Positions 35,913-44,064 of a DNA stretch of 64,000 bases are shown here, one piece after another. The position numbers and the translations under genes were made by a program. The DNA comes from Acidimicrobiia bacterium. Its GTDB lineage: Bacteria > Actinomycetota > Acidimicrobiia > IMCC26256 > PALSA-610. The number at the start of each line of letters is the position of its first letter. Position 1 is the stretch's first letter. The stretch covers positions 1,041,965-1,105,964 of the forward strand of contig BPGH01000001.1 of the NCBI GenBank assembly GCA_026002935.1, read 5' to 3'. Below the pieces are notes generated by a model. It was not told the DNA's origin, made no database searches, and was given only the letters and a program-made list of their open reading frames with translations.

Positions 35913-36595
35913 CCGACGAATCCGCGCGTGACGAGCTGCACGACGGTCTCGCGCGCGATCGCGTCGTCGATGCGCGCGCCGTCGTGGTCTCCGTATCGGT
36001 GGTTGGCGAACCACGCGACGATCTCGACGACGTACCGCGCCGCGACCTCCGGATCGGGCACCGGGCGGTAGTGCCCGGAGGCGCAGCGACGCGCGATGAA
36101 GCGCGCGAGCCGGCGGACGAGCGGCCGGCGCCCGCGCTCGTAGAAGTGCTCGGCGAGCTCCGGCCACTCGACCGCCGACCGTTCGACGACGCGGATGAAT
36201 CGCCGGTAGCGGTGCATCGAGTCGTAGATCTCGCCGACCACCGTCGCGAGCTCCGCCGCGGCGTCGGCGGGATCGTCGACCGCCTCGGCCGCCTCGAGCA
36301 CGGGGTTGCGGGCGATCCCCCGTACCCCCCGGACGACGAGCCGCTCGAGGTCGCCGGGCTCGGGGTTCGGGACCGGGAGCGCGATCGCGTCGACGGCCTC
36401 GCCGAGCTCGCGCCGCACGACGAGGGAGAACAGCGCCTCCTTCCCCGCCGCGTAGGTGTAGAGCAGGCCGGGCGAGACGCCGGCCGCGGCGGCGACGTCG
36501 CTCATGCGGGCCCGGCGGTAGCCGAGGGCGAGGAAGACGTGGAGCGCGGCGTCGAGCAGCTCGTCGAGCCGGTCCGCCGGGCGAGTCCGGGGCAC
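35909..36595 (-). CDS. TetR-family transcriptional regulator
   Basis: From GTG 36595 the 228-residue protein has a TetR HTH: DELLDAALHVFLALGYRRARMSDVAAAAGVSPGLLYTYAAGKEALFSLVV (residues about 10-60). The C-terminal ligand-binding region is helical, with two segments rich in Ala/Glu. It overlaps the downstream glycosyltransferase start by four bases. A perfect 19-base palindrome lies just upstream, so autoregulation of the two-gene operon is likely. Confidence 0.92.
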   Translation of the reverse strand: MPRTRPADRLDELLDAALHVFLALGYRRARMSDVAAAAGVSPGLLYTYAAGKEALFSLVVRRELGEAVDAIALPVPNPEPGDLERLVVRGVRGIARNPVLEAAEAVDDPADAAAELATVVGEIYDSMHRYRRFIRVVERSAVEWPELAEHFYERGRRPLVRRLARFIARRCASGHYRPVPDPEVAARYVVEIVAWFANHRYGDHDGARIDDAIARETVVQLVTRGFVG

Positions 36596-36607
36596 GCCGC
36601 CATGATA

Positions 36608-36626
36608 ACTGAATGATTCATTCAGT
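36608..36626. promoter_or_regulatory. Perfect 19-base palindrome, probable TetR operator
   Basis: ACTGAATGA (36608-36616), one central base, then TCATTCAGT (36618-36626) are exact reverse complements. The TGAATGA-type arms are common for TetR/AcrR operators. It lies 12 bases upstream of the TetR start. Confidence 0.75.
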
Positions 36627-36656
36627 CAAGAGTGGGAGACGGGTTGCCCCGTCCCG

Positions 36657-37686
36657 CTACGGGAGGCGGCCGAACCAGCGCAGCGAACCGGCGGCGGCGA
36701 CGACGCCGAGCACCACGGCCGCGCCCGCGAACCGGTCGGCGACGTCGCGCGGCGCCTCCTCCTTCGTGAGGCGCCGGCCGAGGTCCTCGTACACGGACAC
36801 GAGCTCGGTGGCGGTCTCGGCGGAGAACGCCTCCCCACCGGTGGCGCGCGCGACCGCCGCCAGTGCGTCACGGTTCACCGGGACCGGCACGACCTCGCCC
36901 GTGTCCAGCGCGATCGTGCCCGTGTCGGTGCCGAACGCGACCGTGTGCACCGGGATCCCCGCGTCGGCGGCGGCCGCCGCGCCGACGGCGTCGGGGCGGC
37001 CGACCGTCGTCTCGCCGTCCGAGAGCAACACGACCGCGGTGCCGGGCCGCCCGCCGTCACCGTCGCCACCGTCACCGTCCGCGTCGCCGGCCACCCCGTC
37101 GCGTCGGGCACCGGCCGGCGCGTCCGCCGCGGGCGACGCGCCGACCACGGCGGCGACGCTCGTCGCGATCGCGTCGCCGATCGCGGTCCCCTCGCCGAGC
37201 GGCACGCCCGTCAGCGCGGCCCGCACCGTGCCGACGTCCGCCACCGGGGCGACGACGACGCGCGCGTCCGCGTCGAACGCCACCAGCCCGACCCGTACCC
37301 CTCTCGGGCACCTCGTCGAGGAACGCGGCCGCGGCCGCACGCGCCGCCTCGATGCGTGACGGCGCCACGTCGGTCGCCTCCATCGACAGCGACGTGTCGA
37401 TCGCGAGCACCACGACGCCGTCGCGCACGGTCCGCAGCTCGGCGACCGCCGGGCGGGCGAACGCGAGCACGGTCGTCACGAGTGCCGCGCCCGCGACCGC
37501 CGCCGGCAGGTGGCGGCGCCATCCGGGACGGTCGGGCGCGATCCCGTCGAAGAGCGTGACGTCGGAGAACCGCAGCACGTACGCGCGTCGGCGTGCCTGC
37601 TGCACCAGGTACCAGACGGCGACGGCCGCGGGTGCGGCGAGCAGCCACAGCCGCTCGGGTGCGAGGAACTCGACGTCGGGGATCAC
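36657..37686 (-). pseudogene. VWA-domain membrane protein (BatA-like), frame broken near 37303
   Basis: The start overlaps the DUF58 stop by four bases. The N-terminal frame has VEFLAPERLWLLAAPAAVAVWYL (membrane helix), RAYVLRFSDVTLFDG, a second helix, and the VWA MIDAS motif AIDTSLSMEATDVAPSRIEAA (D-x-S-x-S, about residue 100). After about 37303 the domain continues in another frame as RVGLVAFDADARVVV, GEGTAIGDAI, AVVLLSDGETTVG and a C-terminal helix. Restored length is about 340 residues, as for BatA-like proteins of MoxR operons. Likely binds partners through a metal-dependent adhesion site at the membrane. Confidence 0.85.
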
Positions 37687-38606
37687 CGTGCCTCCGCGGC
37701 GGTCCGGCGCAGCCGGCGGCGCGCGGCGAACCTCGCGACCGCCACCACCCAGTCGTCGTCGGTGTGCACGCGCAGGTGGTCGGCGCCCGCCCGGGTGACG
37801 TCGCGGGCGACGCCGGCCCGGAACCGCCGCTGGCGCTCGGCGAAGCGCGCCCGCACGACCCCGTCACGCGTGTCGACGACGCGTCGGACCCCCGACTCGG
37901 CGTCGACGAGCGTGAGGTACCCGACGTCGGGGAGCGTGAGCTCGCGGCGGTCGACCACCTCGACCGCGATCACGTCGTGGCGCGCGGCGAGGGCGCGCAG
38001 CTCCCGCTGCCAGCCCGGCGCCCCGAGGAAGTCGGAGACGGCCACGACCATGCCCCGCCGCCGGGCGAGCCGGCGGACGCGTCGCAGCGCGGCCGCGAAG
38101 TCACCGCCGGCCACCGGCGCGCGGGCCATCGCACTCAGCAGCGCCGCCGCGTGGGCCGTCCCGCCCGCGGGCCGCAGCCACCGCGGGGGCTCCCCCGACA
38201 GCAGGGCGCCGACCCGGTTGCCGCCGCGGGCCGCGAGGAGCACGAACGCGCCGGCGACGTCGCGGGCGAGCGTCCGCTTGTCGACGGTGCCGGTCCCGAA
38301 CGCGAGGCTGCCCGACGTGTCGAGCACCACCACGAGCTCGAGCTCGCGGTCCGCGATCGCGTCGCGCACGTGCGGGTCGTTGGTCCGCGCGGTGAGCGCC
38401 CAGTCGATGCGCCGCACGTCGTCGCCGGGCGCGTACGGCCGGGCGTCGCCCAGATCCGTACCCGGCCCGGGCACGATGCCCGCGTGGTCTCCCTGGAGCA
38501 GGCCGTCGAGGCGGCGCAGCACCGTGAGCTCCAGGCGGCGCAGCGCCGGGTCGGCGTGGGCGCGCGCCGCAGGGCGGCGCGGCGGCGCGCCCGCCGGTCC
38601 GGTCAT
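37683..38606 (-). CDS. DUF58 domain protein
   Basis: A 307-residue DUF58 protein with the signature DARPYAPGDDVRRIDWALTARTNDPHVRD and VVLDTSGSLAFGTG (VWA-like), then FSDFLGAPGW and the conserved VDRRELTLPDVGYLTLVD end. It overlaps the MoxR stop and the VWA start by four bases each. Within MoxR-DUF58-VWA operons these proteins are thought to help assemble or activate target proteins, with the ATPase as the motor. No transmembrane helix is obvious. Confidence 0.9.
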   Translation of the reverse strand: MTGPAGAPPRRPAARAHADPALRRLELTVLRRLDGLLQGDHAGIVPGPGTDLGDARPYAPGDDVRRIDWALTARTNDPHVRDAIADRELELVVVLDTSGSLAFGTGTVDKRTLARDVAGAFVLLAARGGNRVGALLSGEPPRWLRPAGGTAHAAALLSAMARAPVAGGDFAAALRRVRRLARRRGMVVAVSDFLGAPGWQRELRALAARHDVIAVEVVDRRELTLPDVGYLTLVDAESGVRRVVDTRDGVVRARFAERQRRFRAGVARDVTRAGADHLRVHTDDDWVVAVARFAARRRLRRTAAEAR

Positions 38607-39613
38607 GCCGCCGATCCGGCGCGCGTCTCGAGCTCCGACGGCACGACGGACGGCGCCTCGATCTCGCTCAGCACCTCGACCAGCACGTCGTCGACGCCCA
38701 CCCCGTCGGCCAGCGCGTCGAACGACAGCACGAGCCGGTGGTTGAGCACGTCGTACGCGACGTCGTACACGTCCTGGGGGAGCGCGTACGCACGGCCGCG
38801 CAGCAGCGCGATCGCTCGCGCCGCGGCGACCAGGCCGAGCGACGCGCGAGGGCTGGCACCGTACGCGAGCAGGCCCGCGAGCTGACCGAGCCCGGCGTCG
38901 CCGGGACGGCGCGTCGCGATCACGAGGCGCACGGCGTAGTCGGCGACGACCGGGTCGACGTAGATCGAGCGGGCGACGCGCTGCAGGTCGGCCACGTCGT
39001 CGGGTCCCAGCAGCTCCGCGGGCGGCGCCGTCGGGAGCGCCGCGCGCCGCACGATCTCGTGCTCCTCGTCGTCGGTCGGGTAGTCGACGGGGATCCGCAT
39101 GAGGAACCGGTCCCGTTGTGCCTCCGGGAGCGGGTACACGCCCTCGGACTCGATCGGGTTCTGCGTCGCGAGCACGAGGAACGGCTCCGGAACCCGGTGC
39201 GTGACGCCACCGATCGACACCTGGCGTTCACCCATCACCTCGAGCAGCGCGGACTGCACCTTCGCCGGCGCGCGGTTGATCTCGTCGGCGAGCACGAAGT
39301 TGGCGAACACGGGCCCGAGCTCGACGTCGAAGCGTTCCGACGACGGCCGGTACACCCGCGTGCCGACGAGGTCGGAGGGGACGAGGTCGGGCGTGAACTG
39401 GATGCGGGCGAAGGTCCCGCCGAGCGTGCGCGCCAGCGTCGAGACCGTGAGCGTCTTGCCGATACCGGGCACGCCTTCGAGCAGGCAGTGGCCGTCGGCG
39501 AGCAGCGCGACCAACACGCGTTCGAGCACCCGCTGCTGGCCGACAACGACGCGGCGCAGCTCGGCGAGCACCCCCTCCATGCGCGCCGCGGCCTGCGGGA
39601 CCGAGAGGGTCAT
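38603..39613 (-). CDS. MoxR-family AAA+ ATPase
   Basis: A 336-residue AAA+ protein with Walker A VPGIGKTLTVSTLART (about residue 44), Walker B FVLADEINRAPAKVQSALLE (about 105) and the sensor 1 strand VLATQNPIESEGVYPLPEAQRDRF, the hallmark of MoxR. MoxR proteins are chaperone-like ATPases that act with VWA/DUF58 partners. The ATG at 39613 overlaps the protease stop by four bases; the next gene (DUF58) overlaps its stop. Confidence 0.94.
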   Translation of the reverse strand: MTLSVPQAAARMEGVLAELRRVVVGQQRVLERVLVALLADGHCLLEGVPGIGKTLTVSTLARTLGGTFARIQFTPDLVPSDLVGTRVYRPSSERFDVELGPVFANFVLADEINRAPAKVQSALLEVMGERQVSIGGVTHRVPEPFLVLATQNPIESEGVYPLPEAQRDRFLMRIPVDYPTDDEEHEIVRRAALPTAPPAELLGPDDVADLQRVARSIYVDPVVADYAVRLVIATRRPGDAGLGQLAGLLAYGASPRASLGLVAAARAIALLRGRAYALPQDVYDVAYDVLNHRLVLSFDALADGVGVDDVLVEVLSEIEAPSVVPSELETRAGSAA

Positions 39614-41076
39614 CCGACCGCCCGGGTGTTCGACGCGAGCGCCTCGACGTCACCGGCGGCGACGGCGTCGGGGACGACCAGCACGACGAGCACGTCGCCG
39701 TCCATCCACGCGTAGCGGTCGGTCGCGCCGTCGTCGACGAGGCGCGTGTCGCGGCCCGCGAGCCGCACCCGCTGCCCCTCCATCGACGCGAAGCGTTCCG
39801 CCACGCCGTCGCCCCGTTGGGCGATCAGCAGGGAGGTGCCGTCGGGACCGTCGACCACGGTCTGCTGTTCCTGGATCTCGCGGTTGCCGTCGGCGCGCGA
39901 CGTCACCCGCGTGGCCGTGACCGTGTGGCCGGGCGGGGCGTCGATGCGGACGATCCCCTCCGCGCTCGACGTCCCGCCGCCGGGTTCGTCGGGCACGACG
40001 AACAGCGGCGCGTCGGGTGCGAGGTCACGCAGCAGCTCGTCGAGGTTCTCGTCGAGCAGGCGTTCGAGCTCGTCGCCGAGCAGCTCGTCGAGCCCCTCGA
40101 GGGGGTCGCCCGAGCCGCCGAGGAGGTCGTCGAGCACTCCCGCGTCCGACCCGCCGTCGGGCGGTACGGTCGGCGCGTCGACCCCGCCGGCCGCCCGTAC
40201 CTCGTCGAGCAACGCCGCCGCGTTCGCGATCGGCACGGCGAAGCCGACGCCGTCGTTCGCGCCCGACGAGGTGGCGATCGCGGTGGCGATGCCGGCGACC
40301 TCGCCGTCGAGATCGGCGAGCGGCCCGCCGGAGTTGCCGGGGTTGATCGCGGTGTCGGTCTGGATCAGGCCGGTCAGCGTGCCGTACGGGGTGTCGAGCT
40401 CCCGGCCCACGGCGCTGACGACCCCGGCACTCACCGACTGCGCCAGGCCGAACGGGCTGCCGATCGCGACGACCTGCTGGCCGACCTCGACCGGCGTCGT
40501 CGCGAGCGGCGCGGGCCGCAGCGCCTCGGCACCCTCGACGGCGAGGACCGCGAGGTCCTGTTCGGTCGCCCGCCCGACGACGCGGCCGTCGTGCTCCTCG
40601 CCGTCGAGGCCCTTCACGGTGACATCCGTGATGCCGTGCACGACGTGGGCCGCGGTCAGCACGAGGCCGTCGTCGACCACGACACCCGCGCCGACCCCGC
40701 GGGTCGACTGGAGGTGCACGACGCTCGGCGCGAGCGCGCTCGCGACGTCCTGCACGGGTTCGCGGCCGTCGCGGTCGCGCGTGCCCGTGCCGGCGTCGTC
40801 GCGCGTCAGCGCGAAGGCGCCCGCGGCTGCCGCCGCGACCGCGATCGCGGCCGACACGGCGACCGCGCGCCGGCGCGTCCGGCGGCCCGGTGCGGGATCG
40901 GGCGCCGCGTGCGGGCCGGGGCCCGGGCCCGGGGGCTGTGTCAGCACGACGTGGTCGGCGCCGCCGGGGGCGGGCGCCGCCGGCGGCACCGGGTGTTCGG
41001 CGGTCGGCGGCGACGGGGGGAGGTCGCGCCACGTCCGGCGGCGCAGCGCCCGGGGCGGCGATTCGCTGTTCGTCAC
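39610..41076 (-). CDS. HtrA/DegP-type serine protease (S1C), membrane-anchored, no PDZ domain seen
   Basis: The GTG at 41076 has GGAGG eight bases upstream. The 488-residue protein has a Pro-rich cytoplasmic N-terminus of about 70 residues, a membrane helix (AVAVSAAIAVAAAAAGAFALT, about 75-95), and a trypsin-like domain with the triad: His in LTAAHVVHG, Asp in ATEQDLAVLAV and Ser in NPGNSGGPLAD. After the protease domain comes an unusual acidic stretch LDDLLGG...LDELLGDELERLLDENLDELL and a C-terminal domain of unknown fold; I see no PDZ domain. It opens the MoxR-DUF58-VWA operon, suggesting joint work in envelope protein quality control. Confidence 0.88.
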   Translation of the reverse strand: MTNSESPPRALRRRTWRDLPPSPPTAEHPVPPAAPAPGGADHVVLTQPPGPGPGPHAAPDPAPGRRTRRRAVAVSAAIAVAAAAAGAFALTRDDAGTGTRDRDGREPVQDVASALAPSVVHLQSTRGVGAGVVVDDGLVLTAAHVVHGITDVTVKGLDGEEHDGRVVGRATEQDLAVLAVEGAEALRPAPLATTPVEVGQQVVAIGSPFGLAQSVSAGVVSAVGRELDTPYGTLTGLIQTDTAINPGNSGGPLADLDGEVAGIATAIATSSGANDGVGFAVPIANAAALLDEVRAAGGVDAPTVPPDGGSDAGVLDDLLGGSGDPLEGLDELLGDELERLLDENLDELLRDLAPDAPLFVVPDEPGGGTSSAEGIVRIDAPPGHTVTATRVTSRADGNREIQEQQTVVDGPDGTSLLIAQRGDGVAERFASMEGQRVRLAGRDTRLVDDGATDRYAWMDGDVLVVLVVPDAVAAGDVEALASNTRAVG

Positions 41077-41180
41077 GGTGCCTCCGGCGGGAACGGGACG
41101 TCCGCGCCGGCGTGCCGCCGCGGTCGGGTGGCGACCGTGACGGCCGGGTCGGCCTCGTCCTCGGCGATCAGGGTGCGCAT
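41073..41180 (-). CDS. Possible 35-residue ORF overlapping the protease start
   Basis: ATG 41180 opens M-R-T-L-I-A-E-D-E-A-D and closes in GTGA with the protease start at 41073-41076. The first ten residues look like the beginning of a response regulator, but nothing else fits. It could be a leader peptide for translational coupling, a remnant, or chance. Confidence 0.25.
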   Translation of the reverse strand: MRTLIAEDEADPAVTVATRPRRHAGADVPFPPEAP

Positions 41181-41296
41181 GGCGTCCGCCCGCCCGAGCG
41201 CACGGTAGCCGCGGCCGTGCCCGTGCGGACATCGCCCACCGGGGTTCGCGCGACCGTCGCGCGCCGGTGGCCGTCCGCCCCGGCGGCGGGTGCCGG

Positions 41297-41851
41297 TCAG
41301 GCGCCGGCCGCGATGCCGACCCGGTCGGGCACGACCCGGTCGATGCCGTCGAGCAGGCGGTCGAGCGGCGGCCACCAGCGGGCGGGTGCCAGGCGCCGCA
41401 GCTCGCGGGGCAGGTCGCCGGGCCGCACCACCGGCACGACGCGCCCCGGCGCCCGTCCGTGCAGCAGCCCGAGGTACCAGTGGCGGCGCGTCGGGCCGAG
41501 CGCGTCGGGGTCGACGACGACGTAGTAGTCGGGCAGCTCGAACGAGCCGGTGCGCCAGCGCGTGAGCGTCTCGGCGACCGCCACCTCGAGCTCGCCGACG
41601 GGGCCCGCGCCGTCGAAGCGGCGCACCCAGGCGTCCGCGACGGCCTCGAGCGGGTCGGCGTCGTGCACGAGGTAGGGGACGTGCGCGCCGGCCGCCGCGG
41701 ACCACGCGTCGACCGCGCGGTCGAGGGGTGGCGCGTCGGGGTCGGGGAGCACGGTGCGGACGTTGGCCGCGCCCGCGAGCCGCTCGACGCAGGCGCGTGG
41801 CGCTCGGGCGGCTCCGACGACGGCGACGACGGTCGTGGCGACTCGCTGCAC
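41297..41851 (-). CDS. Hypothetical protein
   Basis: From GTG 41851 the frame gives 184 residues. Features seen: a hydrophobic N-terminal strand TTVVAVVGAARAP, an Asp-rich loop VLPDPDAPPLDRAVDAWSA, LPDYYVVVDPDALGPTRRHWYLGLLHG, and PARWWPPLDRLLDGI at the end. No signal peptide or known motif stands out. Position between the alpha/beta hydrolase and protease genes on the same strand gives no clear role. The start is uncertain because the frame is open farther upstream. Confidence 0.55.
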   Translation of the reverse strand: MQRVATTVVAVVGAARAPRACVERLAGAANVRTVLPDPDAPPLDRAVDAWSAAAGAHVPYLVHDADPLEAVADAWVRRFDGAGPVGELEVAVAETLTRWRTGSFELPDYYVVVDPDALGPTRRHWYLGLLHGRAPGRVVPVVRPGDLPRELRRLAPARWWPPLDRLLDGIDRVVPDRVGIAAGA

Positions 41852-41901
41852 GGCGGCGCGGGATTCTCGCGCGTCGCGGCGCCCGGAGCGCCCCCTTCGG
41901 A

Positions 41902-42702
41902 TCAGCCGACGCGTGCGAGGTGACGCTCGACGGCGGCGAGCCACGCCGCGGTCTGCTCCTCCTGGGGCGAGTGGCCGGCCCCGGCGACGACCTCGAGGTG
42001 CGCGCCCGGGACCGTGGCCGCGAGCTCGTCGGCGGCGGGCCGCAACCCCAGGTCGTGCTCGCCGACGATCACGGTGGTGGGTGCCGTGAGCGCGGCGAGC
42101 CGGTCGAGCATCCCCTCGTATCCCATGAGGGCCCGCCCGAGCGCGAGGAACGCGGCGGGGTCCATCTGCCCGTACTTGGTGCGGACGCGCTCGCGGATCA
42201 CGTCGCCGCGGGGCGCCGCGGCGAGGAACGGTTCGGTGGTGGCGAGGAGCGCGGCCATCCCGCCGGAGCGCACGATCGAGAAGCCGGCCTCGAAGAAGTC
42301 GGTGGCCTGCGGCAGGCGCGACCCGGCGGTGTCCATCAGGACGAGCGAGCACAGCCGGTCGGGGTGCGCGACGGCGTAGCGCATCGCGCAGATGCCGCCC
42401 ATCGAGTGGCCGAGGAGGTGGAAGCGGGCGAGGCCGAGGTGGTCGACGAGCGCCTCGAGATCGGCGGTGAGGCGTTCGAGCGAGTACGACCGCTCGTCGC
42501 CGGTGTTCGTGCTGTGGCCGTGGCCGCGGTGGTCGTAGGTGACGACCGTGCGCCGCGACGCCAGCGCGTCGACCACGTCGGTCCAGTCGAGCGAGCTGCC
42601 CGTGTACCCGTGCACGAGCACGAGCGGTGGCTCGCCCTCCCCGTGTGTCGAGTACGCGATGTGGACGCCGTCGTCGACCGTGAGGTGGTGCACGGACGGC
42701 AC
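41902..42702 (-). CDS. Alpha/beta hydrolase
   Basis: The 266-residue protein has the oxyanion region LVLVHGYTGSSLDWTDVV, the nucleophile elbow LLGHSMGGICAMRYA (Ser at about residue 98), an acid residue region TTVIVGEHDLGL and the catalytic His in GAGHSPQEEQ. This is the normal triad of the family. The substrate is unknown. The GTG at 42702 is one base after the MmcQ stop; a second GTG in frame lies at 42693. Confidence 0.9.
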   Translation of the reverse strand: MPSVHHLTVDDGVHIAYSTHGEGEPPLVLVHGYTGSSLDWTDVVDALASRRTVVTYDHRGHGHSTNTGDERSYSLERLTADLEALVDHLGLARFHLLGHSMGGICAMRYAVAHPDRLCSLVLMDTAGSRLPQATDFFEAGFSIVRSGGMAALLATTEPFLAAAPRGDVIRERVRTKYGQMDPAAFLALGRALMGYEGMLDRLAALTAPTTVIVGEHDLGLRPAADELAATVPGAHLEVVAGAGHSPQEEQTAAWLAAVERHLARVG

Positions 42703-42703
42703 G

Positions 42704-43081
42704 CTAGGTCCCGGTCGCACCGTCGAGCTCGGCGACGAGCTTCCTCGGCGCGACGCAGCGGTAGGCCTCGTGCACGATGCGGGTGATCTCGTCCCAGTCG
42801 GGCCGCCGGTCGAGGCGGACCCCGAGCCAGCCGCGGTGCCCGACGTAGGGCGGACGGAAGAACCGGTCGGGCTCCTCGTCGACGAGCTCCTGCTGCACGC
42901 CGGGTGGCGCCGCACACCAGATGGCGAGACGACCGTCGCCGTGGTGGTCGTCGTGGTACATCACGAACGTCTTCTTGGCGCGCACGAAGAACGTGGGCGC
43001 ACCGTGGCTCGGCCGCTCGGTGGTCTCGGGCAGCGCCAGGCAGATGCGCCGGATGCGTTCGAGCGGGTCGCGCGCCGGCAT
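42704..43081 (-). CDS. MmcQ/YjbR-family protein
   Basis: A 125-residue protein with LPETTERPSHGAPTFFVRAKKTFVMYHDDHHGDGRLAIWCAAPPG near the N-terminus and FFRPPYVGHRGWLGVRLDRRPDWDEI, both marks of the MmcQ/YjbR (CyaY-like fold) family. These small proteins were proposed to bind DNA, but the role is unsettled. Starts at ATG 43081; followed by the alpha/beta hydrolase with one base between. Confidence 0.9.
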   Translation of the reverse strand: MPARDPLERIRRICLALPETTERPSHGAPTFFVRAKKTFVMYHDDHHGDGRLAIWCAAPPGVQQELVDEEPDRFFRPPYVGHRGWLGVRLDRRPDWDEITRIVHEAYRCVAPRKLVAELDGATGT

Positions 43082-43112
43082 CGCCGCCCATTGTCGCACC
43101 GGCGTGCGCCGG

Positions 43113-43144
43113 GTGCCCGGGGGCCGGTGCCGGGGGCCGGGCAC
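43113..43144. terminator. Hairpin downstream of the secreted-protein pair
   Basis: GTGCCCGG (43113-43120) and CCGGGCAC (43137-43144) are exact complements six bases beyond the stop of the 304-residue gene at 43150. A terminator for the minus-strand operon is plausible; there is no T-tract. Confidence 0.4.
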
Positions 43145-43149
43145 GTCCC

Positions 43150-44064
43150 TCAGCGCGTGAGGCGCGTCACCACCTCGTGGACCCGGTACGGCCGGGTCAG
43201 GGTGAGGACGGCGGAACCGATGTCGACGGGCTGGGGTGCGCCGGCCGGGCCCGCGATCGTGACCTGCGCGGCCCAGGTCGTGGCCGCGGTGAGCGCGTAG
43301 GTGCCCTTGGTCTCGTAGGTGTGGCGCACGGTTGGCGTGCCCGGCGTGCCGGGCACCGCGGCGGTCGCCGCCGCGCCGTCGCCCGTGCCGGCGCGGTAGC
43401 CGACGACGGTCGCCGTGCCGGTGACGGTCCAGCCGTCGAGGGCGACCGCGACGGTCACGCTCGGCGGGCTCTCGACCCACAGGCGCGTCTCCAGCCCCGT
43501 GATGCCGCGCGCCGCCGGGTCGGTGCCGAGCCGCGGCACGGGCAGCGCGACCCGGCGCCAGATCTCGTCGATCGTCGGCGCCCGGGGAGCCGGCGGGGCG
43601 GGAGCCGGGCCGCCGCCGGGGCCGAGGGGGATGCAGACGATCTCCTCGGACACGACGGCGCCGCTGCCGCGGGCGCGGCCCCGGCGGACGTGGACCCACC
43701 CGAAGGTCGTGCCGAGCCGGGGAGGGCAGAGGTTCTCGAGGCCCACCGTGTTCTCGTTGTCCGCCGCCTCGAGCTCGTAGTGCACGAGCGAACGCGACGC
43801 CCCGCCCACCGCGGGCCCGGCGGCGACCCCGCCGCCGCCGGCGGCCGTCATCTCGACCGTGAGCGTGACGGTGCCGCCGTGCGACCCGAGCGCGCCGCCG
43901 CCGTCGACCCCGGACTCGCCGGCGGCCGCGCCCGGCCCGGTGGCACCGAGCACGAGTGCCGCGAGGACGCCGGCCGCGCCGGCGCGCCTCGCGGTGCCGT
44001 TGCCCTTCCCGGGGGAGGCGTCGGCGCGGCGCGCCGCGCCGCGGGACGTGCCGGCGCGCGTCAC
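43150..44064 (-). CDS. Secreted protein of unknown function
   Basis: From GTG 44064 (GTGA overlap with the lipoprotein stop) the 304-residue product has a basic N-terminus, a hydrophobic segment AGAAGVLAALVLGATGPGAAAG (about residues 28-49) ending in an A-x-A-type cleavage region, then a Gly-rich stretch and beta-rich sequence. The last 100 residues, V-R-H-T-Y-E-T-K-G-T-Y-A-L-T-A-A-T-T-W-A, resemble a PKD-like Ig fold. It is likely exported together with the lipoprotein. No enzyme motif is seen. Confidence 0.6.
   Translation of the reverse strand: MTRAGTSRGAARRADASPGKGNGTARRAGAAGVLAALVLGATGPGAAAGESGVDGGGALGSHGGTVTLTVEMTAAGGGGVAAGPAVGGASRSLVHYELEAADNENTVGLENLCPPRLGTTFGWVHVRRGRARGSGAVVSEEIVCIPLGPGGGPAPAPPAPRAPTIDEIWRRVALPVPRLGTDPAARGITGLETRLWVESPPSVTVAVALDGWTVTGTATVVGYRAGTGDGAAATAAVPGTPGTPTVRHTYETKGTYALTAATTWAAQVTIAGPAGAPQPVDIGSAVLTLTRPYRVHEVVTRLTR

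Noticed and set aside
41181..41296. Additional ORF between the protease and hypothetical genes
   Set aside because: Only short GC-driven frames, no ribosome-binding site or conserved pattern.
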